This document shows, in pieces, positions 57,568 to 64,000 of a stretch of 64,000 nt of DNA. The DNA is from Lactuca virosa. Its lineage: Eukaryota > Streptophyta > Magnoliopsida > Asterales > Asteraceae. The translations under genes were made by a program, and so were the position numbers. The DNA lies in assembly GCA_928212115.1 (NCBI GenBank), contig CAKMRJ010005412.1:252591648-252655647 (forward strand), read 5' to 3'. Position 1 is the stretch's first letter. Every line of letters starts with the position of its first letter. Below the pieces are notes generated by a model. It had not been told where the DNA came from. It searched no databases and was given only the letters and a program-made list of their open reading frames with translations.

Positions 57568-60500
57568 ATGGCGGACGCCATTGATTTCTCAAAAACACAG
57601 CGTATAGTTCTTCTCGTAGACCTCAACCCATTTCTATCCCAATTTCCTAACCCTAATTACATCACCTCCATTCTTGCTACCTCCAATATTCTTTTATCTC
57701 CCCCCCCTCTTTCATCTTCTCTTTTCTCCTTCAAGCTCTTCTTCTCTTCTCTCTCCTCTCTCGATTCTGTCTCTACGCTCCGCCATCTGCTTCCCAGTTA
57801 TTCTTCTGCTTCTGTATCCTTCAATTCTCCTTCGCAAACCCTAGATTCTCTCTCGCACACCCTTAATTCCATCTCTTCTACCAAATTGACGTATTCCCCT
57901 TCAAATGCTTCACATATAGCCAGCTCTTTGCTTCAACTCGCTCGCGACTATGGCTGGGAGTTCGATATTGAGAATCTTCCAGGTAAAATTCACTCTGATC
58001 CCATCGATGTCCGCTCAAATTTGGTTATTTTGTTGTCGCCAGTTTGTAGATCGTTGAAATCCTTAGCTGAGTTTGTGTCTGTTGATGTCGATAATGATTG
58101 CTTGATGAATTTAGATGTTTATGGTGCTAAGTTTCGTGACTGCTTTGGTGCTGTTAATGATGCATTTAATAGTAAGGACATACATTTCTGTTGGGTTGAC
58201 ATTCATAGCCACGAAGAAGAAGAAGCCAAAAACAATAAATCCGAGAAGCAATCTGCTATTATTGGAAATGAAATTAGGAAATTTGGTTGGGGATTTTGCT
58301 CTGCTGATTCCATTGTTCTAGGTTCTGCGCTTGTTTCTTTCGGGTTGATATATCCAGTTATTGGGATCTCATCTAAGTTGCTAGATTCTCCTAAATTAGA
58401 TAAAAGGATCCGTGGGCAATTAAGTCTCGAGATTTTGGATGTCCATGGTAAGCCCATAGAGTGGAAATGCTGTGATCTTAATTTGCTGCATCTAAAGGCA
58501 TCATCAAAGCCTAGCTCAAAAGCTGAAGTTGTCAACTCTGTGAGCACATTTTTGGGTAATTTAAACAATGGAATTATGAAGTTGCACATCACATCTGTTC
58601 ACAAGTACACCGTGTGTGAAAAACTTGAAGAATTTTCTTCAGATCATTTTTTAGTTCAATCTGCAAAATCTGCCAAAAAGGAGAAAGATGGTTTAGACAT
58701 TTTTTTGGCTGATAAGGTTCTTGAACAATTAGCCAGTGAAAAATCTGAGTTCTTTGAGAAGCATTCGGTTCCAACATGGCAGATTTTACTTAGTTTTCTT
58801 TATAGCAAGGGTTACTGGGCTTTGTTATCTATATCAAATAACAATGGGGATTCTCACACAGGGATTCTCAAGCCATTCACAGTTCATTCAGCTGTCCTCT
58901 TGTTCTTAGATCATAACAATGCTCTTGTTCAAAAAGATGGTGGATCAAACCTCTTGATAGAGAATAAACTTTCTCAAGGTGACTTTGATTCTCAAAAGGG
59001 TACTTCCCCATCTGGAAAATATGTTCATTTAGCTGGTGGAAAGAGAAGAAAGATTAAAAAACACACACATCGGGACCTTACATGGAGTGCATTCTGCAAG
59101 GCTGCATACGAGCTTTTAGATGTGGACTTAACAGAGGTTTATTTTGCCAATGGCTTGAAAAAGTCAAAGAAGTTGAAGTTTCTGAAATGCTGGATGACAG
59201 AAGTGAAAAACAAGAGCTTATCTTCCAATAACATACCAGATAGATCATGCAAAATGGGTCCAGATTCAATTCAGCAAAAAGAAACAGATGTAAATGAAGA
59301 TATTTCTGCAAGCCATCAAGAAAGCGATGGGCCTCTTACATTGGCTATTAGTTCTCAACAGTCAAGAATCCAGGGGGATGCTGATTTTGAATCTTGTTCA
59401 GAAACTCCAGAAGCTTTTTTCAGTAGTTTGCCTAAGAGAATTCAAGAGGGGCTTGAATCTGATGGTGTGGACTTGAAGATCATGGCAGAGAGTTTTGTAA
59501 ACTCGTCCATTTATTGGTTATCTCAAAAGCAGAAAAATATGGAAAATCTTGATGAATCTTGTTCTGCTCAAGTTGCTGAAATCATACAGTTACTACTAAC
59601 AGAGCCCAAAGATTTAAAGGAACATAAAGATAATGATCCAAGTTCTACCTCAAAATACCTAGTCAAAGAGTATCCTTTTATTCTTTTTATTTTTTTACAT
59701 ATTATTGGTAAATTGGTAATATATCTTTATTTGGTCTAATCTTTTCCTTAATAAACTTAAAGATACGAATTACAAATTTTGCTCCGGATGGAGATACTTC
59801 AGTCAGAATATGCAGGGAGTATGAAGGGGAGTTTGAAGACGAAGCTTGTGAAACAGATTTGTTCCCTATTGGAGATCTTTCAATACCTTGTGGAAGGAGG
59901 CTTTCATGGTGATATCAGTCTTTATGCGTACGTCGAGAAAACCATAAAAACAAGGTACTTCGTTTGTTTCTTTGATTATTTGATAGTTTCCACAGTTTTT
60001 GTATCCAAGTTCTAGCCATTTCTCAGTTGCCCACCAACTGTTTGATAATTTGCTTGTGATAAATTCAATTTTCAGGTATTCACAGAATCTGGAAGACGTG
60101 GTGAAGAAGATCTACGATGAAATGGACCTGTTACCATTTGGTGAAGAAAACGAAGATCAGGGTATGATGTTGAACAGCGAGGATAGTAGTCACGAGATGG
60201 CTGCTGCTAATAAGATGATGATTCACGATTCATTATTTTTAGAAGATGAACCATCGCATCCTCCAGTTGACAACTTCGATTTAGGAGACACAGAAAAGGA
60301 TGATGAACAAAAGTTAATTGAGGCTCGTGAGAGGAGAGAGAGGGCTAAAAGGTTCGTATCCACAGGCCGAAAGCCCGATTTGCAGAGGGTTTGGGCTCCG
60401 AAGCCATTACAAACAACCAAGGTTAGACCCGTATCTAATAAAGAATCCAAAAGGAAGAAACAACGGAGGGCTGGTTATAGCGTGGTTTGTGAGACTCCGA

Positions 60501-60586
60501 TGATAGGCGGCGGAAGAGACAAGAAAGATGAACGGGGTGGTGGATCTAATTCTGTTTACAAAGCTTTGTTTCAAGATGACATGTGA
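57568..60586 (+). CDS. Treslin/TICRR (Sld3-related) DNA replication initiation protein-like
   Basis: Treslin/Sld3 proteins help load CDC45 onto MCM helicases at origins under CDK control (family knowledge). Exons 57568-59669, 59763-59954 and 60076-60586; introns with GT and AG ends; joined product 934 aa. The N-terminus QRIVLLVDLNPFL followed by NLVILLSPVCRSLKSLAEFVS recalls the Treslin N-terminal domain. The middle part has KRRKIKKHTHRDLTWSAFCKAAYELL. The acidic and basic C-terminus has RRERAKRFVSTGRKPDLQRVW and many Ser/Thr. No enzymatic motif is visible. The ATG is the first in frame after an upstream stop region. The E2F-like promoter site agrees with a replication role. The family call is from memory of plant Treslin-like proteins and is moderately sure; the gene itself is certain. 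Confidence 0.7.
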
Positions 60587-61720
60587 ATAATGAATGAGAT
60601 CCAATCATTACTAATCAAGCTTTGACGAGACACCCAAAAGAGCATCAACCCAATGATGATGCTTAAGTTTGTGTTTATTAACTTCACTTGATTTTTCTTT
60701 GTAAAGTCTGGACTTACAAATTAATTAATTAAGTTATATAACTTGGCAAAGGCTAAGTACAGAACATTCGTATTCATCTTTTAATGATAACATACTTCTT
60801 ATGTGTGGATTGTTATGAGTAAATATTCGTTTATTGGGACCAGATTTAGCAACATACTTTACTCTTATTTGCTTTCTCCAAAATATGCAACATACTTCAT
60901 CTTAGAAGCACAAATTCGCGAGCAATGAGTTACAGTTTTAGAAAGTTCATTACTTAAAAATTGACAAAATAAATAAATTGAATGACTAAAAATGGTCAAA
61001 CACATTTCGTTGGCCATTTTTACCTCTTCTTTTTCAATAATTTATTTGTAACCCAACAATTTATTCTCGTACTTTATGCATAAGTTTTATTTTTAAACTG
61101 CTTGGAGTTAATATTATTGTGATATACTATAGGACGAATTATAGACGTAAACGACACCGTGCCGAGCTCATCATAGATTTGGAATTAACACTATTTTGTG
61201 GCTAAATCAAGGACTGTGCCTAAAATCTGTCGTTTTATTCTATTAATTTATTGATCATGTATATGTATCTCTGCTACAAATAAAAATTAAATAATTATGT
61301 TCAAATGCTTAATTAATGTAAGATGCTACAAATAAAAAATTAAATAATTATGTTCAAATGTTTAGTTAATGTGAGATAAGGCCATTATTTTTGGTCATTC
61401 AACTTAGTAATAGATTGCAATTCACTTTTGGTTTTCTAAATTCCTAATTTATGATTGACACATTTTTGTCCTTTGGATTTCAAATTTCATTTTTCCAAAA
61501 GTGATTAGTTTTCTTGCATCTTTGGTTAGCTAATTGAATATTTCAAACACATAATTTAACTATGAACTCCATGTGAACTCAATCCGAATTCCGAGGTTTT
61601 GTTGGTTTATATTTTTATTGTATCAACGACAATGCTCATATTCAAGTCAGGTTTTTGATCTTGTGGGATTAAGTATTCAATTTGTTATGCAAGAAGGCAA
61701 CAATAAAACAACACATGGAT
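60587..61720. other. 3' UTR and intergenic region after the Treslin-like gene
   Basis: No further gene. It holds a 52-bp tandem duplication listed separately. Confidence 0.4.
61273..61376. repeat. 52-bp tandem duplication
   Basis: GCTACAAATAAAAA occurs at 61273 and 61325. The two units differ at a few positions. Confidence 0.85.
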
Positions 61721-61723
61721 TTA

Positions 61724-61942
61724 GGGGGTGTTTGGATTAGCTTATTAGCTTTTATTTGTGGTGGGAATAAACAATAAGCAATAAGGAAGGGGGGAGATGC
61801 TTATTAAAATTAGCTTATTTAGCTTATTTCTAACACAATAAGCTTATTTTTAAGGATTTTATCCAAACAATTAAACTTAGCTTATTGTGGTGGAAATAAA
61901 CAATAAGCACCGTCTTTTTTTTTTCCTATCCAAACACCCCCC
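61724..61942. mobile_element. Tourist-like (PIF/Harbinger) MITE
   Basis: A 219-bp element with ends GGGGGTGTTTGGAT and ATCCAAACACCCCCC, an almost perfect inverted pair (5 versus 6 G), and the 3-bp duplication TTA at 61721-61723 and 61943-61945. Internal AATAAGC motifs also face each other, so the transcript could form a long hairpin. No coding capacity. Confidence 0.88.
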
Positions 61943-61945
61943 TTA

Positions 61946-64000
61946 ATGTGGTTCGGTCGATGTGACCTACTCCATATATAGGCAGGAAGCCGAAAACCGA
62001 AGAACTCTTCTATTACCAAATTATTTTAATAGTGATTATCACATACGACTTAGGGCCTCGACCCTAAGCCTACTCCAAACATTTCTCACATCAGTATTTG
62101 ATGTTGGGTTTCTTCAATTTGTTTCGGGTCGGGTCACCAAATTCCAAGTTATACATTAACATAATTTTATGATTTTAATATTCTTTCCAATATAGATTGT
62201 CAAGATCAGAAATCTTACATAAGATTGTTTTTGTATTTTACAAGATTGTGATCATAAGATCGGATCGCGATCGAAAGATCCTAACACACAAACTAATTTC
62301 TTTTATATGGGTTGTAACTTATATCAAATATTAACACTCAAATTCATAAAAGGAGCTGAACTTGAACTTCAAATTTTAGAGAATCATAAGACCAAATTTC
62401 TAATATTAAGGAATAAATATTTATTGTACAAGAATACCATATGTATTAATATTAAGCATCATATGTACAATCTTAAGATATTTATTGTACAAGAATACCA
62501 TATGTATTAATATTAAGCATCATATGTACAATCTTAAGATCTTACCCATGATCTTACCATCTAACAATCATACACAAATGTTACCCTCTAACTCGATCTT
62601 GTTAGATCAAAATCTTTTTTGGATGGTAGGATCATAATATTGTATGGGTCTTACAACCAAGATCACAATTTTAAAATATGTTTGTGGTTGTTATCAGTAG
62701 TCTATCCAAAATTTTATATTATCTTAATGTATCAATGATGTGGTAAACAGTTTTAATTTAGTTATATAAAAGTAAATAATAAATAGTTATAAAATCAATT
62801 TAATTAACTGTTTGTTAATTTGATAATAGAACCTTTTTAGAACGATTATCAAATAAATTTTAAATGATCTTTTATTAAATGTGTTGCGTATGGATTATTA
62901 CTAATCTATTCCATTTATAATTTGTCCCATTTATGTATAAAATTCTTTGATTTCCCTACAGCTCTTTGTTTCTTTGTAATTATAATTTCCGAAATCCAAA
63001 TGGAGGACTGAGGAGTCGTTGCAATCTCGTAGTCAAGTTGACATTTATAACTCAAAGAAATTCTCAATCGACATCCTACAATTTGCTTTCTCCTCTAATC
63101 AAACACATAACCACGTCAACTAAAAAAAATCACCAATTGATGATGATGCTTTCTCCCTATCCAACACATACTATGAGAGCGTAAATGTTTTCTGAGTGCA
63201 ATGTTAAACATATGTTTTCTACGGTAGACATATATTTTATTTATGATTTAACTTGATGACTACGTTGTCTCATGCATATTTGTTATAATAGACTTCCATT
63301 TTTTTTTTGAAAAAATGTTATCGTAAGTATTTTGTAAAATATGAATTTTGAATTGTCGTAATTTTAGTATGAAGTAAAATATCATCGTGACATGTATAAC
63401 AATCTTGTAATTTATAATATTATAAATGAGTCGGATATCTATTAATCTTATGGATAAGGGTATAAATTTGATTATTTAAAATTATATATGTTACAAAATG
63501 GTTTGAATCAAATTTTGAAATTTATAAAAAGGATTTGGATCAAAGAACTGTGAAGTCTAGCTAGCTTTATATTCCTTATCCAACTCCTTTTCATTTAAGC
63601 CTCATCAATTGCTAGTATGTTTGAGTGAAACACAATATTTTTACTATTTTTACTTTGTTCAGCTTTAGTCCTTTCAACAAACACAATGCCATGATTAATT
63701 AAGTTAGTTATATTAAACATAACATCATTATTTAATCTTTTATTTATTAGATTTTTTTTTAAACCATAATCACATTTTTAGCTATTCACATTATTTGTTA
63801 AACATCTATTATATAATTAACTTTTTATTCAAAAATCTATCACCAAAAGTATCCCTTCGAAACCTTTAAAACGATCTCTCAAATTGACTATAAATTTTAT
63901 TTTATTTTCAAATTTCAACAACTTTCCACAATTGTAAAAGGGAGAGATTTTCGAAAGATATGGGGAGTAACTTGCAATTTACGAAAAGTTGGAAAGCATA
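61946..64000. other. Intergenic to the window end
   Basis: AT-rich, only short ORFs, no recognisable gene or repeat apart from the 61-bp duplication. Confidence 0.4.
62417..62538. repeat. 61-bp tandem duplication, apparently perfect
   Basis: ATATTTATTGTACAAGAATA opens two head-to-tail 61-bp units (62417-62477 and 62478-62538) with no difference that I can see. Confidence 0.9.

Noticed and set aside
1..64000. tRNA, rRNA or integrated plant virus sequence
   Set aside because: I looked for tRNA-like arms, rRNA blocks and pararetrovirus motifs and saw none. Met-tRNA-like 12-mers are retrotransposon primer sites.

Overview
The window is plant nuclear DNA. The GT-AG intron-exon structures, a plant-type RDR6, a DYW-class PPR gene and a dense layer of Copia and Gypsy LTR retrotransposons, hAT elements and PIF/Harbinger elements all point to a eudicot. 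The LTR families, such as those with clustered CACGGCC or CACGACGTG motifs, resemble Asteraceae repeats (lettuce, chicory, sunflower). That assignment is inference from memory, not a database match.

Five intact-looking protein genes were reconstructed exon by exon. (1) RDR6, the RNA-dependent RNA polymerase of the trans-acting siRNA and gene-silencing pathway (minus strand, 5517-9426, 2 coding exons, 1199 aa). (2) A stand-alone SPX-domain phosphate-sensing protein (minus, 15338-16589, 3 exons, 283 aa) with a perfect P1BS motif just upstream of its TATA box. (3) A secreted GH28 polygalacturonase (plus, 42000-44172, 9 exons, 398 aa). (4) An intronless DYW-type pentatricopeptide repeat protein (minus, 44343-46121, 592 aa), tail to tail with the polygalacturonase. 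(5) A Treslin/TICRR-like replication-initiation protein (plus, 57568-60586, 3 exons, 934 aa) with an E2F-like site in its promoter. They do not form an operon or pathway; each is an independent gene.

Most of the rest is transposon-derived. Region 0.5-1.7 kb: a hAT element with a second hAT inside it, the inner one with a perfect 8-bp target duplication. Region 11.3-14.9 kb: a 1.5-kb solo LTR (family C), a third hAT copy and a decayed Myb/SANT-like ORF. Region 17.2-18.2 kb: a broken ORF with a CCHC finger and a restriction-like endonuclease signature. Region 18.6-25 kb: two opposed copies of one LTR family (family A) with an internal ~160-bp periodicity, one of them carrying a family C LTR. 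Region 26.2-36.7 kb: a three-level nest, a Gypsy-type solo LTR split by an 8.8-kb Copia element whose RNase H is split by a hAT carrying what looks like a captured gene fragment. Region 36.9-39.2 kb: another hAT and a short solo LTR. Region 48.3-56.3 kb: a Harbinger-like element holding a minus-strand solo LTR, followed by a minus-strand Gypsy LTR holding the third family C copy. Region 61.7 kb: a Tourist-type MITE.

I found no tRNA or rRNA gene, no CRISPR array and no viral insertion. I did not find a new multi-gene system. The most novel-looking material is the shared modular layout of the LTRs (short palindromes, TATA box, embedded AGGTGAGT, then a tandem repeat), the 160-bp LTR periodicity and the hAT with captured sequence.
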